Part shown: in pieces, positions 14,041 to 21,078 of the stretch
Layout of the letters: every line of letters begins with the position of its first letter
How positions within the stretch are numbered: position 1 is the stretch's first letter
From: Desulfobacterales bacterium CG2_30_60_27
GTDB lineage: Bacteria > Desulfobacterota > Desulfobulbia > Desulfobulbales > CG2-30-60-27
Direction of reading: 5' to 3'
DNA length: 35,975 bases
NCBI GenBank assembly: GCA_001873115.1
Contig: MNYK01000033.1
Location: forward strand, 1,913 to 37,887
Notes under the pieces: model-generated
Told to the model about the DNA's origin: nothing
What the model saw: the letters and a program-made list of their open reading frames with translations, nothing else
Database searches by the model: none
Translations under genes and position numbers: made by a program

Positions 14041-15081
14041 ATTAACACGCCAGAGACAGATAAGGAAAAGCCGGGCCCCCTGCCGGGGCTGCTCAAGGTT
14101 TCGATCTCCCCGCATGTGAAGAGCGGCGAATCGGTGGCCAGAATCATGTGGACCGTGGTGGCCTGCCTGGTGCCGCCCCTGGTTTTCTCGGTGTTCATCT
14201 TCGGCATTCGAACCCTGATCATCACGGCGGTGAGCGTGGTGAGTTGCGTGGCCGTGGAGGCCATCACCCAGAAGTGCTTGAAACGGCCGGTGACGGTAAA
14301 GGACGGCAGCGCCGTGATCACCGGCATGTTGCTGGCCTTTGTCATTCCGCCGGGCGTGCCGCTCTGGCTGCCGATCCTGGGCTCGGTCATGGCCGTTTAC
14401 GTTGGCAAGCACCTGCTGGGCGGTATCGGCTTCAATATCTTCAATCCCGCCCTCTTGGGCCGCGCCTTTCTGATGGCCAGCTTTCCCGTGGCCATGACCT
14501 CGGCCTGGCTGCCGCCGTTGCGTGATCTGGCCATCTTCTCCTATCTCGGCACCCCGATCGATGCCCTGACCACCGCCACGCCGCTGGCCGTACTGAAAGG
14601 GCAGGGCATGGCCGCCTTCACCGCCCAGTTCGGCGCCGCCCCCAACGTCTACACCGATTTTTTCCTGGGCTGGCGGCCCGGCTGCATCGGCGAAACCTCG
14701 GGGCTGCTGCTGGTGCTGGGCGGCCTGTATCTGCTGTATCGCGGTTACATTACCTGGCACATCCCGGTCACCGTGCTGGCGACCATCGCCCTGCTGACCC
14801 GGGTGGCCGGCGGTGACCCGCTCCTGGCGGTGCTGGCCGGTGGCGCCTTGCTGGGCGCCTTCTTCATGGCCAACGATTACGTCACCAGCCCCACCAGCAA
14901 GATGGCGCAGCTTATTTACGGGGTAGGGGTGGGAGCGCTTACCGTGCTCATTCGCCTGAAGGGCGGCTATCCAGAGGGCATCTGCTACGCCATCCTGCTC
15001 ATGAACCCGCTGAGCCCGGTGCTCGACCGCTGGTTCAAGCCCAAGCGTTTCGCCCCGTTGCAGGGAGGTGCGAAGAAATGA
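14041..15081 (+). CDS. rnfD: Rnf complex membrane subunit RnfD, with probable ATT start codon
   Basis: This 346-aa integral membrane protein carries covalently bound FMN and belongs to the ion-pumping core. The residues 'LLKVSISPHVKSGESVARIM', conserved near the N-terminus of RnfD, are encoded upstream of the first GTG (14116), so the gene must begin earlier. An in-frame stop at 14026 limits the start. The only position with a good ribosome-binding site (AAGGAG, 7 bases away) is ATT at 14041; two in-frame CTG codons lack one. The likely FMN-attachment Thr is Thr180 in 'LTTATPLAVL', where many homologues have SGAT or TGAT. Many hydrophobic helices follow. The stop overlaps rnfG by 4 bases. Confidence 0.93.
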   Translation: MNTPETDKEKPGPLPGLLKVSISPHVKSGESVARIMWTVVACLVPPLVFSVFIFGIRTLIITAVSVVSCVAVEAITQKCLKRPVTVKDGSAVITGMLLAFVIPPGVPLWLPILGSVMAVYVGKHLLGGIGFNIFNPALLGRAFLMASFPVAMTSAWLPPLRDLAIFSYLGTPIDALTTATPLAVLKGQGMAAFTAQFGAAPNVYTDFFLGWRPGCIGETSGLLLVLGGLYLLYRGYITWHIPVTVLATIALLTRVAGGDPLLAVLAGGALLGAFFMANDYVTSPTSKMAQLIYGVGVGALTVLIRLKGGYPEGICYAILLMNPLSPVLDRWFKPKRFAPLQGGAKK

Positions 15082-15986
15082 AGGACATCTCCACCATCAT
15101 CTTCCGCCTGACCCTTACCTGTCTGGTGGCCGCTTTGATCATGGGCGGCAGCTTCATCGTCACCAACCGCGCCAAACAGCACAACCAGCAGGTCAATGAG
15201 CAGAAGGTCATGCTGAGCCTGCTGGGCTATTCGGCCGCCAAGCCGGCCCCCGCCTCCCTGGCCCTGCATCCGGTGTACCGTTATCTGGTCACCGAGCAGG
15301 ACGTCCAAACCTTGGGCTACCTGGTGCCGGTGGCGGGCGGGGCCACGGATGCCTTTGCCCTGGTGACCATCGCTCTGGACGGCAAGTTTGTTGCCCGGCA
15401 TGACCTGCGGCTTGCGCCGGAGAAGGCGGAACAGGCGAAAGAGCGGCTGCAGGCGGTGCAGACGGCCGTTGGTTCTGGGAAGACCATCCAGTACGCCGAT
15501 CAGACCATCATCGTCACGGACAATGGCCAGCGCCAGGCCTATCTGCTGCCCGGCGAGTTCCCGGGCTTCAAGACCTTTGTCAAGGTTATCCTGGCGCTGG
15601 ATCCCGGCTTTACCGTCCTCGGCCTGGAGATCATGGAGCACGAGGAGGATCCTGGACTGGGCGGCGAGATCGTCCAGGATTACTTCAAGAATCAGTTCCG
15701 CGGCAAGCCGTATGAGGCCTTGAAAAAGCTCGGGGTGGTCAAGGAGCCCCTGCCCGACGAGTACCGTGGCGCCCTCGAGGCCGGCAAGACCGGCCGGCTG
15801 GGGCCGGAGGAGGTGGCGCGGATCCAGGAGCAGTACAAGGATCACGATATCTATGCCCTCACCGGCGCCACCATTTCCAGCCGCTCGGTGACCAACGGCG
15901 TCAAGGGTATTGTCAAAAAATTCGCCTATCGGATCGCGTTTTTGGATCGGGTCCTGGCGGAACAGCGGATAGTGGTGCCTTTCTGA
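15078..15986 (+). CDS. rnfG: Rnf complex subunit RnfG (covalent FMN protein)
   Basis: This 302-aa protein has one N-terminal membrane helix ('LTLTCLVAALIMGGSFIV') and a periplasmic FMN-binding domain. The flavinylation motif is 'DIYALTGATISSRSVT', with TGAT at residues 262-265; the Thr of this motif is where ApbE attaches FMN through a phosphoester. 'EHEEDPGLGGEIVQDYF' is another family segment. It overlaps rnfD by 4 bases and has GGGAGG upstream of its ATG. The transferase it needs is encoded at the end of the same operon. Confidence 0.95.
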   Translation: MKDISTIIFRLTLTCLVAALIMGGSFIVTNRAKQHNQQVNEQKVMLSLLGYSAAKPAPASLALHPVYRYLVTEQDVQTLGYLVPVAGGATDAFALVTIALDGKFVARHDLRLAPEKAEQAKERLQAVQTAVGSGKTIQYADQTIIVTDNGQRQAYLLPGEFPGFKTFVKVILALDPGFTVLGLEIMEHEEDPGLGGEIVQDYFKNQFRGKPYEALKKLGVVKEPLPDEYRGALEAGKTGRLGPEEVARIQEQYKDHDIYALTGATISSRSVTNGVKGIVKKFAYRIAFLDRVLAEQRIVVPF

Positions 15987-16015
15987 GCAAGGGCCGTTAA
16001 CCCGGAGGCGTGCGC

Positions 16016-16630
16016 GTGGCTACGGACAAGTCGAATCTGCAACTGGTCGTCAACGGCATATTGAACGAGAACCCGATCTTTCGGCTGGTGCTCTCCATGT
16101 GCCCGGCGGTGGGCATCAGCACCACGGTGATGAACGGCATCATGCTGGGGGTGGCGGTGCTCTTCGTGCAGGTTTTTTCCAGTTGCACCATCTCCCTGGT
16201 GAAGAACTGGATTCATCCGCGCATCCGCATCCCCACCTACACCCTGACCATCGCCACCTGGGTGACGGTCATCGACATGGTGCTGGCCGCCTACTTGCCC
16301 GAGGCCTACGCCAAGATGGGCATCTTCGTGAAACTGATCGTGGCCTTTGCCATCATCACCATGCGGCTGGAGATGTTCGCCAGCAAGGAAAACCTGACCC
16401 ATTCTTTTTGGGACGGGGTCGGCATGGGTCTGGGCTTCATGGTCGGCATGATGGCCATCGGTTTTGTCCGCGAGCTGCTTGGGCTGGGCACCATCCTGGG
16501 TTATGACGTCCTGGGCTTCCGGCCGCTGCTCTTCTTCATCCTGCCGTTGGCCGGGTTTTTCTGCGTTGGTCTGATGATGGGCTTTTTCAACTATATCGAA
16601 ACGCGCTACAAGCGCGTTAAACAGGGCTGA
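16016..16630 (+). CDS. rnfE: Rnf complex membrane subunit RnfE
   Basis: This 204-aa hydrophobic protein is one of the two homologous inner-membrane subunits (with RnfA) that hold a membrane-embedded iron-sulfur cluster in Rnf/Nqr complexes. 'NGILNENPIFRLVLSMCPAV' is the signature, including the Cys in the first helix region. 'ILGYDVLGFRPLLFFILPLAGFF' lies near the end. I chose GTG at 16016 because GGAGG ends 7 bases upstream; the GTG at 16010 is only 1 base from that site. It is followed by rnfA after 3 bases. Confidence 0.95.
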   Translation: MATDKSNLQLVVNGILNENPIFRLVLSMCPAVGISTTVMNGIMLGVAVLFVQVFSSCTISLVKNWIHPRIRIPTYTLTIATWVTVIDMVLAAYLPEAYAKMGIFVKLIVAFAIITMRLEMFASKENLTHSFWDGVGMGLGFMVGMMAIGFVRELLGLGTILGYDVLGFRPLLFFILPLAGFFCVGLMMGFFNYIETRYKRVKQG

Positions 16631-16633
16631 ATC

Positions 16634-17590
16634 ATGCATCGACTGACCATGTTAATGCGCGCGCTGGCCGTCCTGACCCTGGCTCTGCTGCTGCCGGTTT
16701 TGGCGCAGGCGGACGGACTCATCGCCGGCAAGTCCTTTGGCAATGACCGCGAGATTGTCGTCACCTTCAAGGCCCCGGTGGACCAGGCCGTCTTTGCCGA
16801 CCCTGCCCATTACCTGGTCTATGAGGAGTCAGACCCGGACATCCGTCTGGAGCTCGCCGACGTGCGGCTTGACAGCACCGGCAAGATCGCCTTCCTCGGC
16901 TTCAAGGAGCCGCTGAACACCACCCGGCCGCATGTGGTGTCCATGATCGATCTGCCGGCCGCGGTTACCGGCCGCACGGTGGAAACCTTCCGGGTGGCCA
17001 AGCCCTATCTGGGCTATCTGTTGTCCATTCTGGTGAGCGCCCTGCTTATCAACAACTTCGTGTTCACCAAGTACCTCGGCCTGTGCGTCTTCTTCGGGAC
17101 CTCGAAACGGCGGGATACGGCCAAGGGCATGGGGGTCACCTTTACCATCGTCATGGTGGTGAGCGCCCTCATGAGCTGGTTCTTTTACCAGTTCGTCATG
17201 AAGCCCCATGGCCTCGATTTCCTGCAGATCGTGGTTTTCATCGGCCTGGTGTCCCTTACCGTGCAAGCGGTGGATACCATTCTCCGCAAGGTCAATCCGG
17301 TGTTGTTCAACGCCTTCGGCGTTTACCTCGTGCTGGTCATCGCCAACTGCGTCATCATTGCCGTGCCGCTTATCATGGCCAACAACGAGTACAACTTTCT
17401 GGAGACCTTCATGCTGGCGCTGGGTGCCGGCGGTGGCTTTCTGCTCGCCCTCTACATGATGGCCTCGGTGCGGGAGCGGATGGAGCTGGCCAGGGTGCCG
17501 AAGTCGTTCAAGGGGGTGCCCATCGCCTTTATCGTGGCTGGGCAGTTTGCCCTGGCCTTTCTGGGGTTCTCCGGTTTGAGCCTCTTCTAA
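16634..17590 (+). CDS. rnfA: RnfA with an extra secreted N-terminal domain
   Basis: The C-terminal ~190 residues are a normal RnfA membrane subunit. It starts at 'YLLSILVSALLINNFVFTKY' (about 128-147), with the cluster-binding candidate Cys151 in 'LGLCVFFG', and ends in 'QFALAFLGFSGLSLF'. RnfA is usually about 190 aa, but this one is 318. The added N-terminus has a signal peptide ('ALAVLTLALLLPVLAQADG', about 10-28). A beta-rich domain of about 95 residues follows ('EIVVTFKAPVDQAVFADPAH' ... 'EPLNTTRPHVVSMIDLPAAV'), resembling a bacterial Ig-like (SbsA/Big_5-type) fold. A periplasmic N-terminus fits the expected topology of RnfA. AGGG lies 7 bases before the ATG. The domain's function is unknown. 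Confidence 0.93.
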   Translation: MHRLTMLMRALAVLTLALLLPVLAQADGLIAGKSFGNDREIVVTFKAPVDQAVFADPAHYLVYEESDPDIRLELADVRLDSTGKIAFLGFKEPLNTTRPHVVSMIDLPAAVTGRTVETFRVAKPYLGYLLSILVSALLINNFVFTKYLGLCVFFGTSKRRDTAKGMGVTFTIVMVVSALMSWFFYQFVMKPHGLDFLQIVVFIGLVSLTVQAVDTILRKVNPVLFNAFGVYLVLVIANCVIIAVPLIMANNEYNFLETFMLALGAGGGFLLALYMMASVRERMELARVPKSFKGVPIAFIVAGQFALAFLGFSGLSLF

Positions 17591-17625
17591 CGTCGTCTTT
17601 CAGCAGGGAGCATGGGTAACTGGAT

Positions 17626-18501
17626 ATGGATCCGACATTAATCAAGCTGGCCTTGGGCGGTATCGCCCTGCTTGGCTGCATTGGCCTGTTCTTTGGCATC
17701 GGGCTGGCCCTGGCCGCCCATCGGTTCAAGGTGGAGGTCAACCCCAAGATCGAGGCGGTTTTGCACTCCCTGGCCGGCGCCCAGTGCGGCGGCTGCGGTT
17801 ATGCCGGCTGCGAGGGCTATGCCATCGCCGTGGTCAATGACCCGGAGGTGCCTCCCAATCTGTGCTTTCCCGGCAAGGAACCGGTGGCGGCCAAGGTGGC
17901 CGAGATCACCGGCAAGAAGGTGACGGCCGTGGAGGATATGATCGCCACGGTGCGCTGCTCCAGGATCGAGGGGCGGGTCAGCCACAAGCATGCATATATC
18001 GGCTTTGCCTCCTGCACCGCGGCCAATCTGGGGTTCGGCGGCCCATCGGCCTGCCAGTATGCCTGTATCGGTCTGGGCGAGTGCGCCAGCAGTTGCCCGT
18101 TTGACGCCATCACCATGCGGGATGGCTTTCCGCAGGTCAATCCGGACAAGTGCGTGGCCTGCGGCGCCTGCGTCAAGGTCTGCCCCAAGCAGATCATCGA
18201 ACTCATGACTCTGCGGGCCCGGGTGTATGTTCCATGCAGCAGCAAGGATCTGGGCAAGCAGGTGATGAAGGTCTGCCAGGTCGGCTGCATCGCCTGCCAG
18301 ATGTGCGTGAAGAAGTGTCCGGCCGAGGCGGTGACCTATGCCGGCGGGCTCATCAAGATCGATCACAAGAAGTGCCTGGAGTATGGACCCGGGTGCGGCG
18401 AGGTCTGCGTGGAGAAATGCCCCCGCCATATCTTCAGGAAGTATGAAGGCCGTAAGGTGCTGGCCCGCAAGGGCCGCATTACCCTCGATAACGTAGCATG
18501 A
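17626..18501 (+). CDS. rnfB: Rnf complex iron-sulfur subunit RnfB
   Basis: This 291-aa protein brings electrons from ferredoxin into the complex. It has an N-terminal membrane anchor ('LALGGIALLGCIGLFFGIGL'). A four-cysteine Fe-S domain follows ('CGGCGYAGCEGYAIAV' with the last Cys in 'PPNLCFPG'). Several 4Fe-4S ferredoxin motifs come after it: 'CIGLGECASSCPFDAI', 'CVACGACVKVCPKQII', 'CQVGCIACQMCVKKCP' and 'CLEYGPGCGEVCVEKCP'. The number of cluster motifs is at the high end for the family. The ribosome-binding site is weak. rnfB is the last structural gene of the operon. Confidence 0.95.
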   Translation: MDPTLIKLALGGIALLGCIGLFFGIGLALAAHRFKVEVNPKIEAVLHSLAGAQCGGCGYAGCEGYAIAVVNDPEVPPNLCFPGKEPVAAKVAEITGKKVTAVEDMIATVRCSRIEGRVSHKHAYIGFASCTAANLGFGGPSACQYACIGLGECASSCPFDAITMRDGFPQVNPDKCVACGACVKVCPKQIIELMTLRARVYVPCSSKDLGKQVMKVCQVGCIACQMCVKKCPAEAVTYAGGLIKIDHKKCLEYGPGCGEVCVEKCPRHIFRKYEGRKVLARKGRITLDNVA

Positions 18502-18533
18502 ATGCCAATAACCATCCGCGGCAGAGGAAGACG

Positions 18534-19601
18534 ATGATGAAACATGAGCCAGAATCCCAGGGTCCTTGTGATCAAAAACGCAGATCCTTCCTGAAGCTTT
18601 CCGGCCTGCTCGGGCTGGGGGTCGCTTCGGGAGCAACTCTGCTACCCGTTCAACATGCCGAGGCAGTGCTGTTCGGGCGGCATGAGTACAAGGTCAGCGA
18701 TACCCGGCTGGCCATGGGTACCTTCGTGGCGATCACCGCCATGCATGCCTCCCGCGACGAGGCGCAAGAGGCCATCGGGCTGGCCTTTGCCGAGGTCGAC
18801 CGCCTGGTCGGGATGCTGAGCCGCCATGACCCGGACTCCCCGGTCTCCCGCCTGAACGCCACCGGCCAGTTGCCGGACGCACCCTTGGAGATACTGGAGG
18901 TCGTGGCCCGTTCCCTTTATTTCCACCGGCAGACCAACGGGGCTTTTGACGTAACGGTGCAGCCCATTGTCGATCTATACGAGAAGACCTTTGCCGCCGG
19001 CCAGAGTCCGAGCGACGAGGCCATAGGCAATATCCTTGGCCGCGTGGGGTCGGAACACCTCCGTTTGGAAGGAGGGGGCGTCCAGTTCGCCCGTGCCGGC
19101 ATGGGGATCACCCTGGACGGCATTGCCAAGGGCTATGTGGTGGATCGGGTTTCTCAGTTCCTCGCCGACCGCGGAGTGGTCAACCACCTGATCAACGCCG
19201 GTGGCGAGATCCGGGCCAACGGCTCGGCTGCCAAGGGCGCGCCCTGGACCATCGCTATTCAGGATCCGGAGAAAAGGCGGGAGTACCCGTCGATTGTCCG
19301 CATGGCCAGCGGTTGCATCGCCACCTCGGGGAGTTACGAGGCGTTTTACGATCAGGAGAGGATGTTCCACCACATCGTTACCCCCGGCACCGGCCGCAGC
19401 CCGGTGCTGTCCACCAGCGTTACGATCAAGGCCGCCACGGTGATGGACGCCGACGCCCTGGCCACCGGCATCTTTGTCATGGAGCCGGCCCGTGGGGTCC
19501 AACACGTCAATGCCCAGGCGGGTTGCGAGTGTTTTCTGGTCCAACATGACGGCGGCACGCTGCAGTCGGCCGGCTGGGCTAAACAGTTCGCGGCGGCGTA
19601 A
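18534..19601 (+). CDS. apbE: FAD:protein FMN transferase ApbE, Tat-exported
   Basis: ApbE attaches FMN from FAD to Thr/Ser residues of RnfG and RnfD in the periplasm. This copy has a twin-arginine signal ('KRRSFLKLSGLLGLGVASG'), consistent with export. Family marks are 'MGTFVAITAMHAS', 'DVTVQPIVDLY', 'GITLDGIAKGYVVD', 'NAGGEIRANG' and 'HHIVTPGTGRSP'. I prefer the ATG at 18534, which has AGAGG 6 bases upstream; an in-frame ATG at 18498 overlaps the rnfB stop and would add 12 residues. It closes the rnf operon and is followed by a strong terminator, so it should be co-expressed with its substrates. Confidence 0.93.
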   Translation: MMKHEPESQGPCDQKRRSFLKLSGLLGLGVASGATLLPVQHAEAVLFGRHEYKVSDTRLAMGTFVAITAMHASRDEAQEAIGLAFAEVDRLVGMLSRHDPDSPVSRLNATGQLPDAPLEILEVVARSLYFHRQTNGAFDVTVQPIVDLYEKTFAAGQSPSDEAIGNILGRVGSEHLRLEGGGVQFARAGMGITLDGIAKGYVVDRVSQFLADRGVVNHLINAGGEIRANGSAAKGAPWTIAIQDPEKRREYPSIVRMASGCIATSGSYEAFYDQERMFHHIVTPGTGRSPVLSTSVTIKAATVMDADALATGIFVMEPARGVQHVNAQAGCECFLVQHDGGTLQSAGWAKQFAAA

Positions 19602-19679
19602 GCGCTCTCGTGTTGCCCACGTTTTCCTTCTGAGTGGGCCGTATCCCGTAAGCCACCCGAGGCAAGCACTGGTGGCGCT

Positions 19680-19719
19680 GGCGAATCTCGCGGTTTTTGC
19701 GGGGTTCGCCATTTTGTTT
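19680..19719 (+). terminator. Intrinsic terminator of the rnf-apbE operon
   Basis: A 12-base-pair stem (19680-19691 with 19699-19710, two G-U pairs) with a 7-base loop is followed by a T-rich tract. It lies about 80 bases after the apbE stop. Confidence 0.85.
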
Positions 19720-20050
19720 GTGTTGTTATAACTACTCAAAAGGTTGGTCATAGTTTAGTCTGTCGGGACTGCGCAAAGAACAAAGCAAGACCCCCAATAT
19801 AGGTAATTCCGCATGGTTATTCTATACTTCCCACTTCCCACCTGAGCAGTTACGTGTTGTTAATAATTATTCTTGACATGACTGGGTCTGTCGCGGCGAT
19901 AATGAAATTGAGAGAATGGTTGTCAGTAAATTCCGTTTATTTGGAAAACATTTCCGGGTTTTTGAAAAAAACGCGATTGGATACCTTGTCTGGAGAACAT
20001 TATGTCAGTAAACCAGTTGGAATTACAGGTTAAAAAATATTTATCATCGA
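19720..20050. other. AT-rich intergenic region between apbE and the PEP-CTERM gene
   Basis: No convincing gene lies here. The stretch 19731-19770 resembles the left part of the dispersed repeat seen at 24119 and 30908. A TTGACA (19873-19878) with GATAAT 19 bases further (19898-19903) is a weak promoter candidate. A 29-codon ORF starts at 20002. Confidence 0.5.
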
Positions 20051-20091
20051 TGGCACATTGTTTGCTTAACTCTTATGTGCAAAATTATTAA
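20002..20091 (+). CDS. Possible 29-aa small ORF (doubtful)
   Basis: The ORF encodes MSVNQLELQVKKYL plus 15 further residues and stops at 20091. GGAG lies about 7 bases before the ATG. It overlaps the sigma-54-type promoter of the next gene, so it is either a short upstream peptide or chance. I see no known family. Confidence 0.2.
   Translation: MSVNQLELQVKKYLSSMAHCLLNSYVQNY
20051..20065 (+). promoter_or_regulatory. Sigma-54-type promoter upstream of the PEP-CTERM gene
   Basis: TGGCAC, five bases, then TTGC reproduces the -24/-12 consensus exactly. It lies 112 bases upstream of the start of the PEP-CTERM gene in the same orientation. Sigma-54 control of PEP-CTERM genes is known in exosortase-bearing bacteria. 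The activator site is not identified. Confidence 0.75.
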
Positions 20092-20176
20092 TGCATACAA
20101 AGTAATGGTGTTTCATGGGCAAATTAACTGGCAAGCAGAAGGATAAACACAAATCAGGAAAATGGAGGAACAAATC

Positions 20177-20767
20177 ATGTGTAAACGCATGGTGATTATT
20201 CTTGCAATTTTGTTGGCCGTAGGTTTTTCTTCCCCAGTCAAAGCCACTCCCTATACCTTTCAGCCTAATCCTGTCAATCTCTACAATCTGGACCATGGCC
20301 AGTACTACAAGTGGGGAATTAATTGGACTGTCCCGAATGGGGAAGTCATTACTGGGGCAACCCTGTTTTTCAATGATATCCGTAATTGGGACAGCAACCC
20401 CAATGATCTCTGGGTCCATCTCCTGCCTGCCGCGACTTCCGGCGTGACTGTAAAATGGGACGGCCAGGCAAATGGCGATGCTTTTGACGGCCAGGGTACT
20501 CTCTTGGCGCACTATCATAATCTTTCCAATCATGCCCAGGATATCACTTACACCTTTCTTGACCAAGACTTGGCGGCTCTCATCAGTGCCGTGGCCGACG
20601 GTAATTTTGGTCTCGGTTTCGACCCTGACTGTCATTACTGGAACAACGGGGTAACCCTAACCATTGAGGCTGGTTCCAACCCGGTGCCCGAGCCGGCCAC
20701 TATGTTTCTTTTTGGCACCGGCCTCGTAGGTTTTGCCGGGTTTAGCCTGAAAAGGATCAAAAAGTAG
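20177..20767 (+). CDS. PEP-CTERM sorting domain protein
   Basis: This 196-aa secreted protein has an N-terminal signal peptide ('MVIILAILLAVGFSSPVKA'). The C-terminal sorting signal 'NPVPEPATMFLFGTGLVGFA' is followed by 'GFSLKRIKK', the three-part PEP-CTERM layout of motif, helix and basic tail. Exosortase would recognise and process it. The ~150-residue body is beta-rich with many Asn, Asp and Trp residues and matches nothing I can name. The ATG at 20177 has GGAGG 8 bases upstream; the ATG at 20162 is too early. No exosortase gene is in this window. The gene has its own sigma-54-type promoter and its own terminator. Confidence 0.88.
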   Translation: MCKRMVIILAILLAVGFSSPVKATPYTFQPNPVNLYNLDHGQYYKWGINWTVPNGEVITGATLFFNDIRNWDSNPNDLWVHLLPAATSGVTVKWDGQANGDAFDGQGTLLAHYHNLSNHAQDITYTFLDQDLAALISAVADGNFGLGFDPDCHYWNNGVTLTIEAGSNPVPEPATMFLFGTGLVGFAGFSLKRIKK

Positions 20768-20796
20768 CAAGCGTTTGATCCAGTTGTCAGCCGCAT

Positions 20797-20831
20797 AAGG
20801 CAGGGTTCCTTTCGGGATCCTGCCTTTTTGT
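20797..20831 (+). terminator. Intrinsic terminator after the PEP-CTERM gene
   Basis: GGCAGG (20799-20804) pairs with CCTGCC (20819-20824), extended by GTTCC with GGGAT, around a TTTC loop. TTTTTG follows. It begins about 30 bases after the stop codon. Confidence 0.85.
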
Positions 20832-20869
20832 TTGTTTGGCGTCGGCCTGGGCAGGCCCCGGTTGCGGCC

Positions 20870-21049
20870 TTATTCGATGTTTTCCTCCAGGAAGCGGCAT
20901 TCCTCGGGGGAGAGGTCGAAGCGGATTTCCGCCTCGCAAATTGCTTGATGCCTGGTTTTCTCCGGATGGGTCCGCAGGGTGTCGCTGATCCAGCGGATGG
21001 CCTTGCGCATTTTTTCGCCCTGGGGCTGGATGGGGTTGGATGCCGTCAT
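20870..21049 (-). CDS. Small conserved-looking hypothetical protein (59 aa)
   Basis: The ORF starts with ATG at 21049 (AAAGG upstream) and lies 29 bases after the glgB stop on the same strand. The protein has a plausible helical, charged composition ('KMRKAIRWISDTLRTHPEKT', 'FDLSPEECRFLEENIE'). The longer frame to 21385 is only a shadow of glgB. No function is recognised. It may be co-transcribed with glgB. Confidence 0.6.
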   Translation of the reverse strand: MTASNPIQPQGEKMRKAIRWISDTLRTHPEKTRHQAICEAEIRFDLSPEECRFLEENIE

Positions 21050-21078
21050 GAGGATGCCTTTCGTGTCTGGATTTGGCT

